A stretch of DNA of 45,135 nt from Oscillospiraceae bacterium (GTDB lineage: Bacteria > Bacillota > Clostridia > Oscillospirales > Oscillospiraceae): the NCBI GenBank assembly GCA_009783555.1, contig WRDH01000022.1, positions 1 to 45,135 of the forward strand, read 5' to 3'. The position numbers and the translations under genes were made by a program. This document shows, in pieces, positions 1 to 9,200 of this stretch (position 1 is the first letter of the stretch; the number at the start of each line of letters is the position of its first letter). A model generated the notes under the pieces. That model ran no database searches. It worked only from the letters and a program-made list of their open reading frames with translations, and had not been told where the DNA came from.

Positions 1-945
1 GTAAATTCCAATATTATGAAGTCAATGAACCGGACAGCTCCGATAGTGCTTAAAGGTTTCGGTAAAGCGATGCATCTGACTCCAACGGGTCAGGAGGGAC
101 ATCTTTTTACGGCTGAAGAGGTTTATGAAATGCTGCCAAAGCGGCAGAGGATGAAAATCCCGGAAGCCGGCGGAGGTGGCAGCGGAAATAGCAGGGGCAG
201 ATTTAACGACGCAAGCTTAGGCGGCTTCAAAGATGACCACAGCAAATGGAACACCTTGGATGAAGATGAGGCGCAGGAGTTTCAAGAGAAATGGGATCAG
301 CATATCTATGTAGCTGCGGAAGTGGAAGAAGCCAGAATAAACGCACAGTGCATCGGCAATTACTCCAAAGAGCTTATTGACCGCATCTTGCGGAAACTCA
401 GAGAACCTCAACTCGATTGGCGCACGATATTGAACACTTTTGTTCAGGAGGAGATTACGGATTACTCCTTTACACCACCTGACAGGCGATTTGACGAAAG
501 CCCCTTTTTCCTGCCCGATTTTAATGAAAAAGAGGAATATGTAAAGGATATTCTTTTTATGATTGACACATCACGGTCCATGGACGAAGAAACGGTTACT
601 ACAGTTTTCTCGGAGGTAAAGGGTTCTATCGAGCAGTTTGACGGTAAGTTGTGCGGTAAACTCGGATTTTTCCTATATAAAGTAGTCCCCCCTGTCGACT
701 TTGCTAACGTGGATGACTTACTTAAGATAAAACCAAAAGGCGGCGGCGGAACAAGCTTCAAGTGCATTTTTGAGTATGTGAATAAGGAGTTGAGAAACGA
801 ACCACCCGCCTGCATAATTATTCTTACGGACGGACACGGCAATTGGCCGGATGAAAAAATGGCAAGCGGCATCCCCGTGCTATGGCTGCTGACAAATGAG
901 CGCGTAAATCCCCCATGGGGCAAAATCGCAAGAATAAAGATTTGA
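1..945 (+). CDS. VWA-like (DUF2201-type) protein, C-terminal part
   Basis: The reading frame is open from base 1 and the first Met codon is at 16, so the gene probably begins upstream of the window and only its C-terminal part is visible. The last ~140 residues look like a von Willebrand A domain. After a hydrophobic strand comes the MIDAS motif DTSRS (residues 184-188 counted from the Met at 16), then a GGGGTSF loop supplying the Thr, and the strand IILTDGHG supplying the last Asp. The middle carries a Gly-rich linker (residues 51-70). This layout fits the family of putative metallopeptidase/VWA proteins (DUF2201) often encoded next to a MoxR-type AAA ATPase. The expected N-terminal domain and the ATPase are off the window, so the assignment rests on the VWA motifs only. 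Confidence 0.75.
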   Translation, partial: VNSNIMKSMNRTAPIVLKGFGKAMHLTPTGQEGHLFTAEEVYEMLPKRQRMKIPEAGGGGSGNSRGRFNDASLGGFKDDHSKWNTLDEDEAQEFQEKWDQHIYVAAEVEEARINAQCIGNYSKELIDRILRKLREPQLDWRTILNTFVQEEITDYSFTPPDRRFDESPFFLPDFNEKEEYVKDILFMIDTSRSMDEETVTTVFSEVKGSIEQFDGKLCGKLGFFLYKVVPPVDFANVDDLLKIKPKGGGGTSFKCIFEYVNKELRNEPPACIIILTDGHGNWPDEKMASGIPVLWLLTNERVNPPWGKIARIKI

Positions 946-960
946 TGCGGAGCAAGACAC

Positions 961-988
961 AAGACAGGGGGACGGTTCATCTGTCTTG
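961..988 (+). repeat. REP-like palindromic repeat, copy 1
   Basis: A 28 bp element starting AAGACAGGGGGACGG and ending CATCTGTCTTG; its ends are inverted repeats (AAGACAG/CTGTCTT). It lies just after the VWA gene and is essentially identical to the copy at 1789-1816, the two bracketing one AT-rich gene. Confidence 0.9.
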
Positions 989-1130
989 TTGCATTTTCGG
1001 AACAAAAGACAAAGTGACAAATGATTGCATTAAGTACATACCTCAATGTATAATAATCAATGATCTTCATAGCAAATATCGAGCAGTATCTTATTATCAT
1101 TTCTTATTTCATTGGGTTGGAGGCCGATAA

Positions 1131-1790
1131 ATGATTAAAATTTTAAAATACATCGCTGGGTTAGTCAGGAAAAAATTTAATATGCGCCCGGGTGGAAAAG
1201 TTGAAAAATGTGCAGAACAAGAAAATCAGCGCGCTTATTCAACAGATGATAATCATCATTTAATAGAAAGATGGCATGTAAATCCTATATCCGGAGCAGT
1301 AGGAAAATGTATGAATCAACCCGGAAATTGTCCATTTGGGGAACATAATCATTATTCGACTGAACAGGCAGCTCAAATAGCTGTTGATAAACTTAATGAA
1401 GCAAAAGCAACACAAGTCCAATTAATTAAGGAAAAATTTGAAAAAAACAATAATTCTATAACAATAGATAATTTTGAATTAATTTTATGTGATTTTAAAT
1501 CAAAAAAAATGAAAGATGTACCTGATGATTTTAAAGTTCAATTAAAAAATGAAAATAAAAGATATGGTATAATCAATACATTAGCACCTCCTGATTTAAA
1601 TACAGATAATGATTATAATGATTGGTATACTGTGAAAACTTTTATTCGACGAGAAACATATGAAACTCGAAAGTATAGACAATTTGATATGTTTTCTTTT
1701 GGAGCCACAAAAGAAGAAGCAATAAAAAATAGTTTAGATTGTGGTAGATCTATTACATCAGTTTTATTAGAAAGAGTAACAGGAGATTAA
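1131..1790 (+). CDS. hypothetical AT-rich orphan protein (219 aa)
   Basis: I do not recognise a named function. The protein has a basic, hydrophobic start (residues 1-20), then a short Cys/His segment near residues 60-85 reading HVNPISGAVGKC, then GNCPFG and EHNHYST. This resembles a widespread small motif of the form NPxTG...C...GNCPFG...H..T..EA seen at the N-terminus of assorted bacterial and phage proteins. The rest is Lys/Asn/Asp rich with no clear catalytic motif. The DNA is visibly richer in A+T than both neighbours, and two nearly identical REP-like repeats flank it, the second overlapping the stop codon. Together these suggest horizontal acquisition. The ATG at 1131 follows GGTTGGAGGC, an acceptable ribosome binding site. 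Confidence 0.6.
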   Translation: MIKILKYIAGLVRKKFNMRPGGKVEKCAEQENQRAYSTDDNHHLIERWHVNPISGAVGKCMNQPGNCPFGEHNHYSTEQAAQIAVDKLNEAKATQVQLIKEKFEKNNNSITIDNFELILCDFKSKKMKDVPDDFKVQLKNENKRYGIINTLAPPDLNTDNDYNDWYTVKTFIRRETYETRKYRQFDMFSFGATKEEAIKNSLDCGRSITSVLLERVTGD

Positions 1791-1816
1791 GACAGGGGGA
1801 CGGTTCATCTGTCTTG
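1789..1816 (+). repeat. REP-like palindromic repeat, copy 2
   Basis: Same 28 bp element and orientation as 961-988. The last two bases of the upstream gene's TAA stop are the first two bases of the repeat, so the element sits directly at the end of the coding sequence. Confidence 0.9.
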
Positions 1817-1842
1817 TTAAGAAGGAAGATAAAGATAACACA

Positions 1843-2931
1843 ATGAAAGTAAAAGAATTTAAACTAAATCCTGATGAGAATATCGAAACACCCGCACTCC
1901 TGATTGATTTGGACACGGTGGAGCGCAATATTCAAACAATGAGTGCGTTTGCGAAAGACAATAATGTATCTCTGCGTCCGCATTTTAAGACGGCGAAGAT
2001 ACCTGAAATCGCGCTTATGCAAGTGAAAGCAGGTGCAAAAGGTATAACATGCGCAAAATTAAGCGAAGCTGAAGTTCTTGCCGATGCCGGTGTTGAAAAC
2101 ATACTGTTAGCTAATCAAATTGTTGCTCCTGCGAAACTGGATAAACTTGCAAAATTGGCGGGACGTATACATTACATGGCTGTTGCCGTTGATAATGTTG
2201 AAAATGTTCTTGACTTAAACAATGCCTGTGCCAAACACGGGGCTACGCTTCGTGTGCTTGTTGAGCTGGATGTCGGGCAGGGGCGATGCGGTGTTCGAAG
2301 TTATGAAGAAGGTCTGGATGTGGCACGTGCAGTCATGGAATCACCGTATCTCGTATTCGATGGTATTCAAGCATATGAAGGGCAGCTCGTACTAAAACCC
2401 GAAGTGCAAATACGTAGCGAAGGCGTTGAGAAGCTGTTATCATATGTGGGTGGTTTTAAGAGTTTCCTGGAACAAAACAATATACCGGTGAAGGAAATCT
2501 CCGGCAGCGGTTCGGGTACTTTTAACTTGACATGTATCAACAATTTATACACAGAATTACAAGCGGGTTCTTACATATATATGGATGCGCGCTATAACAC
2601 ATTGGAGCTCCCTTTCGAGCAGGCTATATATATAATGTGTACAGTAATATCAACACACAAGGGAGTAGCGGTACTGGATGGCGGACTAAAGAGCCTCTCA
2701 ACAGACAATGGCAATCCGCTGTTGATAGGGCTGAATGCAGAAGCAATCAAGCTCAGTGAAGAACACTGCAGACTCAGCGAACCTGACATCGAACTTAATG
2801 TAAAGGATACAGTTATGTTCATACCAAGTCACTGCTGCACAACTATAAACCTGTATGACATAGCTTACGGAGTACGGGATGGACGCATTGAAAAAGTGTT
2901 TGACGTCAAAGGGCGCGGCAAGAGTACATAG
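1843..2931 (+). CDS. PLP enzyme, D-threonine aldolase / D-serine dehydratase-like
   Basis: A full-length (362 aa) member of the fold-type III PLP family that includes D-threonine aldolase, D-serine dehydratase and 3-hydroxy-D-aspartate aldolase. It opens with the typical ETPALLIDLDTVERNI strand. The PLP-binding Lys is in RPHFKTAK at about residues 46-53. A Gly/Ser-rich phosphate-binding stretch (SGSGSGTFN) lies near residue 225, and near the end PSHCCTTINLYD holds the His and Cys that bind the active-site metal in this family. The expected reaction is metal- and PLP-dependent cleavage or dehydration of a D-beta-hydroxy amino acid in the cytoplasm. Substrate cannot be read from sequence. It appears monocistronic, between a REP-like element and convergent histidine kinase genes. 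Confidence 0.85.
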   Translation: MKVKEFKLNPDENIETPALLIDLDTVERNIQTMSAFAKDNNVSLRPHFKTAKIPEIALMQVKAGAKGITCAKLSEAEVLADAGVENILLANQIVAPAKLDKLAKLAGRIHYMAVAVDNVENVLDLNNACAKHGATLRVLVELDVGQGRCGVRSYEEGLDVARAVMESPYLVFDGIQAYEGQLVLKPEVQIRSEGVEKLLSYVGGFKSFLEQNNIPVKEISGSGSGTFNLTCINNLYTELQAGSYIYMDARYNTLELPFEQAIYIMCTVISTHKGVAVLDGGLKSLSTDNGNPLLIGLNAEAIKLSEEHCRLSEPDIELNVKDTVMFIPSHCCTTINLYDIAYGVRDGRIEKVFDVKGRGKST

Positions 2932-2936
2932 GAAGT

Positions 2937-3833
2937 TTAATTCTCCTGTGTTTCTGCTAATGCGGCTGAGAGTGCATTAAGCATTCCGGCTGCTTCTCCA
3001 TGCTTATTCTGCTCTGTGAGCCGGTATGCCGTGACAAGCTGATTGTTGAAATCATGCCGTATCTTTGCAAGTTCTAACTGCTTTGCTTCTATAACCTCAA
3101 ACCTTGCGCGTTCCAGTTCTTGCATATGCTCAAAACCCTTTAAACGGATTTCCAGCGTATGCTTTTCCATGTTTGTGAATAATAAACGTAATAGAACTAA
3201 ATTTGCGAAAAACCCGATTATTGCACCTGCAAAGACAGCCGGTGAGTAGCTATAACCGTATTGGATAGATATATAAATGAGACCGCTTAAAAGTAATATC
3301 TGACTAAGCGGAAGCAGCAAAAATAACCCAAAGCCTATAAAATCCTCTCTGGTTTCTATTTTTTTCCGATTCCAGAAGACAATTAACACTGAGCAAAAAG
3401 CTGCTTGGACAAGCAACATCGACAACTGCTCACCCAAGTTTAATATGTTTATTTCAACTGAAAAGTTTTCCCCTATGGCGAATGCAAAAATACTGATCGT
3501 TAAAAATTCTGCCAGTGTAAGAACTGCTAAAACAATTATAGTTGTAAACAGTTTTCTTAGTATCCTTTCACGGCATACGATTGAAACGCAAATAAAGAGT
3601 ACTAAAGTAACAACAGCTGTGTTTCCAATGAGCAGCAGAGATTGCCCTATCGGATCGGCGATTATTTCCGCCAGAAAAAGCCTAATGCTCATCAACGCAA
3701 TCCACACAGGAGAAAAAGCTAATATGCAATAATGCAGTTTGTACTTTGGCGTTAATAATGATGTTGCAGTATAAAAAAACAGAATCACTGTGGGAAACCA
3801 CATCAATATTAATGATATACTATTAGGGATCAA
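2937..3833 (-). CDS. AgrC-like sensor kinase paralogue lacking the ATPase domain
   Basis: Second tandem copy of the kinase at 3830-5170. It keeps the multi-helix membrane domain (about residues 1-215) and the phospho-acceptor helix with KIRHDFNNQ (His260), then stops after ...LAETQEN where the longer copy continues ETQEKTFCANH. The entire N-box/G-box ATPase domain is missing, so it cannot phosphorylate itself but could dimerise with the full kinase. The TTG start overlaps the upstream TGA stop and is preceded by GGGAGG, implying translational coupling. Sequence identity between copies is near complete in the second half and much lower in the membrane half. It could be decaying, or a negative or accessory partner. 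Confidence 0.8.
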   Translation of the reverse strand: MIPNSISLILMWFPTVILFFYTATSLLTPKYKLHYCILAFSPVWIALMSIRLFLAEIIADPIGQSLLLIGNTAVVTLVLFICVSIVCRERILRKLFTTIIVLAVLTLAEFLTISIFAFAIGENFSVEINILNLGEQLSMLLVQAAFCSVLIVFWNRKKIETREDFIGFGLFLLLPLSQILLLSGLIYISIQYGYSYSPAVFAGAIIGFFANLVLLRLLFTNMEKHTLEIRLKGFEHMQELERARFEVIEAKQLELAKIRHDFNNQLVTAYRLTEQNKHGEAAGMLNALSAALAETQEN

Positions 3834-5170
3834 ACAATACCTCCCTTACATGCTGCAGCCGAAGAAAGATGAACCGTCACCCCGACACGACAACTCAACA
3901 AGGATATGACTGCGCTGTATTGCCCATCGATAGTTTCTGCGTTGTATGCGCCTTCGTATCTCTCGGTAATATCTGCCAGTATACGGGTACCATATCCACT
4001 CCCGTTTTTAGCTGCCTCCGGTATCGGGTTTACACATTTAATATGAATGTAGTCGCCTCTTTGAAGAGCGGATATCTTGATAATGCTATCCGGTATTTCC
4101 CGGCATGCATTGATTGCATTATCGAGTAAGTTTGAAAAAACACTGCAAAGGTGCAATGGTTCTACCCCGCAATTTTCCTCAAGTGCTACATTTGTATCCA
4201 GAGTTATACCGGCGGTTTCGCATATCTTTTGTTTTTCTGCGAGTATAACGTTTACGACATGATTTGCACAAAATGTTTTCTCCTGTGTTTCTGCTAATGC
4301 GGCTGAAAGTGCATCAAGCATTCCGGCTGCTTCTCCATGCTTATTTTGCTCTGCGAGCCGGTATGCCGTGACAAGCTGATTGTTGAAATCGTGCCGTATC
4401 TTGGCAAGCTCTAACTGCTTTGCTTCAATAACCTCAAAACGTGCGCGTTCAAGCTCTTGCATATGCTCAAAACCCTTTAAACGGATTTCCAGCGCATGCT
4501 TTTCCATATTTGTGAATAATAAACGCAACAGAACTAAATTTGCAAAAAACCCGATTATTGCGCCTGCAAAGACAGCCGGTGAGTAGCTATACCCGTATTG
4601 CATAGATATAGAAATGAGGCCGTTTAATAATAATATCTGACTAAGCGGAAGCAACAGAAACAATCCAAATCCTATAAAATCCTCCCTTGTCTCTATTTTT
4701 TTCCGGTTCCAGAAAATGATAAGCACAGAGCATAAAGCTGCTTGAACAAGCAGCACCGACAACAGCCCGCCCAAGTTTAATGTATTAACTTCAATTGATA
4801 AGTCTTCCCCTAAAGCAAAAGCAAAAACACTGATAGTTAAAAATTCTGCCAAGACAAGAGTTGCATAAACGATTATTGTCACGAACAGCTTTCTTAGTAT
4901 CTTTTCACGGCATGTGATTACAATGCAAACAAAGAATGCTGAAGCAACGATTATTGTGTTTCCAATGAGCAGTACAGATTGTCCGATCGGATCGGTAATT
5001 ATTTCTGTCAGGTAAATTCTAATGATCATTAGAACAATCCATAAAGGAGTAAGGAATAATATACAATAACGCAGCTTGTATTTTGGCGTTAATAACGCTG
5101 TTGCAGTATAAAAAAACAAAACCAATCCGGGAAACCACATTAACATTAAAAATATACTATTAGGAATCAA
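3830..5170 (-). CDS. AgrC/ComD-like histidine kinase (GHKL)
   Basis: A 446-residue membrane sensor kinase. Residues ~1-215 are hydrophobic helices as in peptide-sensing AgrC-type kinases. The H-box is RHDFNNQ (His260), the N-box is SNLLDNAINAC, and the G-box is GSGYGTRIL, all of the GHKL/HATPase_c type used with LytTR regulators. The TTG start at 5170 follows GGGAGAG. The response regulator gene is directly upstream in the same direction, so the pair should form one two-component system. Oddly, the natural end at about VISLLS runs on for some 20 residues (...VGVTVHLSSAAACKGGIV) encoded by a degraded REP-like element and the duplicated leader of the next gene. No signal-peptide gene was recognised nearby. 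Confidence 0.88.
   Translation of the reverse strand: MIPNSIFLMLMWFPGLVLFFYTATALLTPKYKLRYCILFLTPLWIVLMIIRIYLTEIITDPIGQSVLLIGNTIIVASAFFVCIVITCREKILRKLFVTIIVYATLVLAEFLTISVFAFALGEDLSIEVNTLNLGGLLSVLLVQAALCSVLIIFWNRKKIETREDFIGFGLFLLLPLSQILLLNGLISISMQYGYSYSPAVFAGAIIGFFANLVLLRLLFTNMEKHALEIRLKGFEHMQELERARFEVIEAKQLELAKIRHDFNNQLVTAYRLAEQNKHGEAAGMLDALSAALAETQEKTFCANHVVNVILAEKQKICETAGITLDTNVALEENCGVEPLHLCSVFSNLLDNAINACREIPDSIIKISALQRGDYIHIKCVNPIPEAAKNGSGYGTRILADITERYEGAYNAETIDGQYSAVISLLSCRVGVTVHLSSAAACKGGIV
3868..3890 (-). repeat. degraded REP-like element inside the kinase C-terminus
   Basis: Plus-strand GATGAACCGTCACCCCGAC matches the repeat core (GATGAACCGTCCCCCTGTC) with a few changes. It is translated on the minus strand as ...VGVTVHL. 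The same spacing to a GGGAGG ribosome binding site is seen before the first kinase copy (5204-5226), showing that the element was copied together with the gene. Confidence 0.7.
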
Positions 5171-5203
5171 AGTTTCTCTCCCTTACATACAACTGCCGAA
5201 GAC

Positions 5204-5226
5204 GGATGAACCGTCCCCCTGTCCTG
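5204..5226 (-). repeat. REP-like repeat between regulator and kinase genes
   Basis: Contains GATGAACCGTCCCCCTGTC, the inverted form of the element at 961-988, between the response regulator stop codon and the kinase start. Confidence 0.8.
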
Positions 5227-5228
5227 CC

Positions 5229-5939
5229 CTACAAGCTGCTGCTTATATAGCTGAAGTATGTCTTTTTCAGCATTGTGTACTTCCCTTTGCTAACAGGAAT
5301 TTCCACGTTGTTTAGCAGCAAAACTCTGTCGCGTTCTATTCTCTTAATAAAATCCATATTAACTAAAAAGCTTTTATGTGTATACACAAATTGAGGCGGC
5401 AAACGTTCCTTTAAGGCTTCAAGCCTTTCATAGCAGCGCTGCTTGCCCTCCGATGTGTGTATTGTTGCTGCATGCCCTTTGCTTTCCAGCAAGTAAATAT
5501 TTTCCGGCGCAAAAGCCGACACGATACCGCCAAAGCTGACTGTAAGTTTTTTTTCCTTTTCTCTTCGGATTTCGGTGTCGGCTTTGTTTAGGTATTTTGC
5601 CAGTAAATTTCTATCGATAGGCTTAGAAATAAAACCGCAAAGATTAGAAGGCTTGAGTAAAATCTGTTGCGCATACCTTTCTTGAAAACCGGTCATAAAA
5701 ATTATTTTTGTATCCGGGGAGAGTTCACGTAATGTTGCCGCGTAATCCATGCCATCGTCTTCATCCTCCCAGTCAATATCCATAATAACGACATCGTAAA
5801 GGATGCCGTCTTTAACCGCTATAAGCAGATTATTAATTGTATTATATGGTATTACAGAATTTGTTGGCGATATAGTCTCTACCAGATTAGAAACTTGCTC
5901 AAGAACATCGATTTGGTCGTCGCAGACAGCGATATGCAT
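5229..5939 (-). CDS. LytTR-family response regulator
   Basis: A 236-residue AgrA/ComE-type transcription regulator. The receiver domain spans residues 1-120, with acidic pocket D7/D8, phospho-acceptor Asp54 in VVIMDIDW and the conserved Lys in FISKPID. The LytTR DNA-binding domain (about 137-236) contains ENIYLLESKGH, THKSFLVNMDFI and the closing PVSKGKY. I start it at 5939 (MHIAVCDD) because AGGGGGG lies just upstream; the frame extends to 5996, but that would add 19 residues unlike the family. It is the first gene of a minus-strand operon with the two kinase copies. The intergenic region toward essC (5940-6200) may be where it acts, but I could not identify convincing paired LytTR sites. 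Confidence 0.9.
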   Translation of the reverse strand: MHIAVCDDQIDVLEQVSNLVETISPTNSVIPYNTINNLLIAVKDGILYDVVIMDIDWEDEDDGMDYAATLRELSPDTKIIFMTGFQERYAQQILLKPSNLCGFISKPIDRNLLAKYLNKADTEIRREKEKKLTVSFGGIVSAFAPENIYLLESKGHAATIHTSEGKQRCYERLEALKERLPPQFVYTHKSFLVNMDFIKRIERDRVLLLNNVEIPVSKGKYTMLKKTYFSYISSSL

Positions 5940-6097
5940 AGGCCCCCCTGAAAAATATGTGATGTCTGTCATATGGCTTCGGGTATTATAACACACTCAA
6001 CTGCACAAAAAAAACAAAAAAAGAAAAGACGATGCCCGATTTTGATGTGTAATGAGCCAATTTTGCCGTCCCTGTGTTATTCAAGTGATGAAAACAG

Positions 6098-6103
6098 TAT
6101 AAT
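6098..6103 (+). promoter_or_regulatory. possible promoter -10 box upstream of essC
   Basis: TATAAT at 6098-6103, about 100 bp before the essC start, in the 261 bp divergent region between the response regulator and the secretion operon. The -35 position (about 6075-6080) is a poor match to TTGACA, so an activator could be needed. This is pattern recognition only. Confidence 0.35.
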
Positions 6104-6200
6104 CCCGATTGTTATGCGAAATAAGATTTGTGCTCTTATGCACCGAAGATCGACCGGTTACTTTCGATTGAAATAATTTTAATAAAAAGAGAAACAAATA

Positions 6201-9200
6201 ATGATAGTTACACTGATCACACGCGAGAAAATTAACTCAATAACACTGCCCGAGAAAATAAGAGGTCAGTTCTGGCTATGTGATAATAGCTTAGCATCAA
6301 CATCAAAACTAATCAGCATTGAAGCCATCAACGGTCAGTGGGTTCTCAAATCGAACCGCAGAGTCACGGTAATAGATGGAGAGCAAGGTGCAGTCAAGAA
6401 CACTGTACTCAGACCATCTTGTATTTATGTTCTCGGTATTAATGATGACAGTACGGAAGCTTATGTGTTTTCGGAAGCAAATACAAATGACAGGCAGGTT
6501 TTTAAGAAATATCAGGTTAATAAAGATGACGAAATCAGCATCGGGCGCAGTGATAATAACGACATTATAGTCGACAACGAGTTTATTTCCGGCAATCATG
6601 CGACACTGGTTTACCAAAGCGGAATATGGAGCATCCGCGATAACGGGAGTACTAACGGAACCTTCGTAAACAGCACGCGGGTTGAAAAACAGAACCTGAA
6701 AACAGGTGACATTATTTACCTGATGGGCTTTAAAATCATTGTCGGGAATGCGTTTATCGCAATCAATAACCCGGATAAAAGTATACGGTATATCTCTGAC
6801 AGGCTGCTGCCGTTTGTCAGCCAACCGGTCGAGTATTACGATGACGATGATGACGATGATGATGAAACAGACGAGGAATCAAAAACTAACTACTTCTACC
6901 GTTCACCCAGATTTAAGCGTGATATCGAAAGTGCCGTATTCAAAATAGATTCCCCGCCGCAAAACGCAGCCGGCGAGGAAATGCCGATGATTATGGTTAT
7001 CGGTCCTTCAATAACCATGGGTATGGCATCAATGGCAACGGCTATCTTTGCGATAAACAATGCCATGGTAAACGGTAATATGTCTGCCGCCATGCCGTCA
7101 ATAGTAATGTCCGCAAGTATGCTGCTCGGTACGGTGCTGTGGCCTATTCTTTCAAAAAGATACGAAAAACGGCGAAAAATTGCAAAAGAGGCGCAGAGGC
7201 AAAAAAAGTATAAAGCCTATCTTGAACGTGTCGCTCTTATGTTTAACGAAGAATGCAGAAATCAGGAAGAAATACTGCGTGAGAATTATATTACAATTGG
7301 AGATTGTGTAACACGCATTGAGAACGTACAGCGTAATCTATGGGAACGCGGTTTATCGCAAAACGACTTTTTGGTTCTGCGTGTCGGTACCGGAAACAGC
7401 TTTTTAGTTGCGGAAATATCTTTTTCCGAACGCAAATTCACTATTGATGAAGATAATCTGCAAGAAGATTTATATGCGTTGTGCGAAAGACCAAAGGAGC
7501 TTCGTAATGTTCCTATCACTCTGTCGCTTTTTGAACATCATATCTCCGGTGTTATCGGAGACAGAAAAATAACATTTGAGTTTTCAAAAGGCCTGATTTT
7601 TCAACTGGCTTCATTATATAGTTATGACGAGGTCAAGTTAGTGCTTCTGTATAACAAAAAGGATGAAAAAGACTTTGAGTTTACCAAGTGGCTGCCTCAT
7701 GTTTGGAGTAATGATAATAGTTTCAGATTTATAGCTACCGATAGCAATGAAGCAAAGGAAGTATCGGCGTACATTGAACGTGAAATTGAAAATCGGATGG
7801 AAATGAAAGACGATGAAGTTGAGGAAGCTGTACCGTATTATGTAATATTCGCTTTTGATAAGGCGCTTGCCGACAAGGTGGAAATGCTCAATCTGATCAA
7901 AGCAGAGAAAAGAAACATACATTTCAGCGTTGTACATTTTTACAATGAGTTGCAAAACCTTCCAAAGGAATGCTCTATCGTAGTTGAATTGGATGCTGAT
8001 GGCGGGAAACTGTTTGACAAAAATGACATATCGGGAAAAAGCATATCATTTCATCCGGATATATTTCTTCCTGTAAATCCTGATATATTAGGCATTAAAC
8101 TGTCAAATGTGCATTTGGATACTTTGGCGGGTTCATTCAGGCTGCCGAAAATGCTCACTTTTCTTGAGATGTATGGTGTTGGCAAGGTAGAGCATCTAAA
8201 TGTCTTGTCCCGCTGGAGTGAAAATGATCCTACAAAATCACTGGAAGCTCCGGTTGGAGTTGATACGCTTGGAGGGTTATTCCGGCTTGATCTTCACGAG
8301 AATTTTCACGGTCCGCACGGTTTGGTTGCAGGTATGACGGGATCAGGCAAGAGCGAATTCATAATCGCTTACATTCTCTCCCTTGCAGTTAATTATCATC
8401 CGGATGAAGTCGCATTCATCTTGATTGACTATAAAGGCGGAGGTATGGCTAAATCCTTCGAGAAACTGCCGCATACCGCAGGTATAATCACAAATCTGGA
8501 CGGTGCCGCAATAAAGCGCTCTCTTATTTCAATCGAAAGTGAGCTAAAACGTAGACAGGCAATTTTCGCAGATGCCGGCAAGAAAATCAGTGTCAGTAAC
8601 ATCGATATATACAAATATCAACGGCTTTACCGTGAAGGGGTTGTCGATGAACCCTTGCAACACCTGTTCATTATATCCGACGAGTTTGCAGAGCTTAAAA
8701 CGCAGCAACCGGAGTTTATGACGCAGCTTGTAAGTGCCGCACGAATCGGACGAAGCCTCGGGATACATTTGATTCTTGCCACACAGAAGCCGGCCGGAGT
8801 TGTTGATGACCAGATTTGGAGTAACAGTAAGTTTCGTGTGTGCTTGAAGGTTCAAGAACGCGCAGACAGTATGGATATGCTCAAGAGACCCGATGCCGCG
8901 GAGTTAACCGATACAGGGCGTTTTTACCTGCAAGTCGGTTACAACGAGCTTTTTGAAATGGGACAATCATCATGGGCAGGTGCACCATATAATCCGTCCG
9001 AAAAGGTGCTTGTTGAAAAAGATAACAGTGTTGTTTTTATCGACAGAAACGGCCGCCCGATAAGAGAACTCAAGCCCGCTAACAAAAAAAGCGTTAACGC
9101 CAATCCGCCAAAACAACTTGATGTAATCACGGAGTACCTATGCAACATTGCACTGGAAGAAAAAATAATAATAAAACCGCTCTGGCTTGAACCGATACCG

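Noticed and set aside
961-988. Repeat element as an ordinary rho-independent terminator
   Set aside because: The palindrome lacks a following T-run, occurs in both orientations including inside coding sequence, and is near-identical at many places, fitting a REP-type element better.
915-1130. Open frame of 71 codons after the VWA gene
   Set aside because: It runs through the repeat element, overlaps the end of the VWA gene and has no protein-like pattern.
5940-6200. LytTR binding sites upstream of essC
   Set aside because: I looked for paired 9 bp direct repeats with the usual spacing and found no convincing pair, so regulation of essC by this regulator is not claimed.
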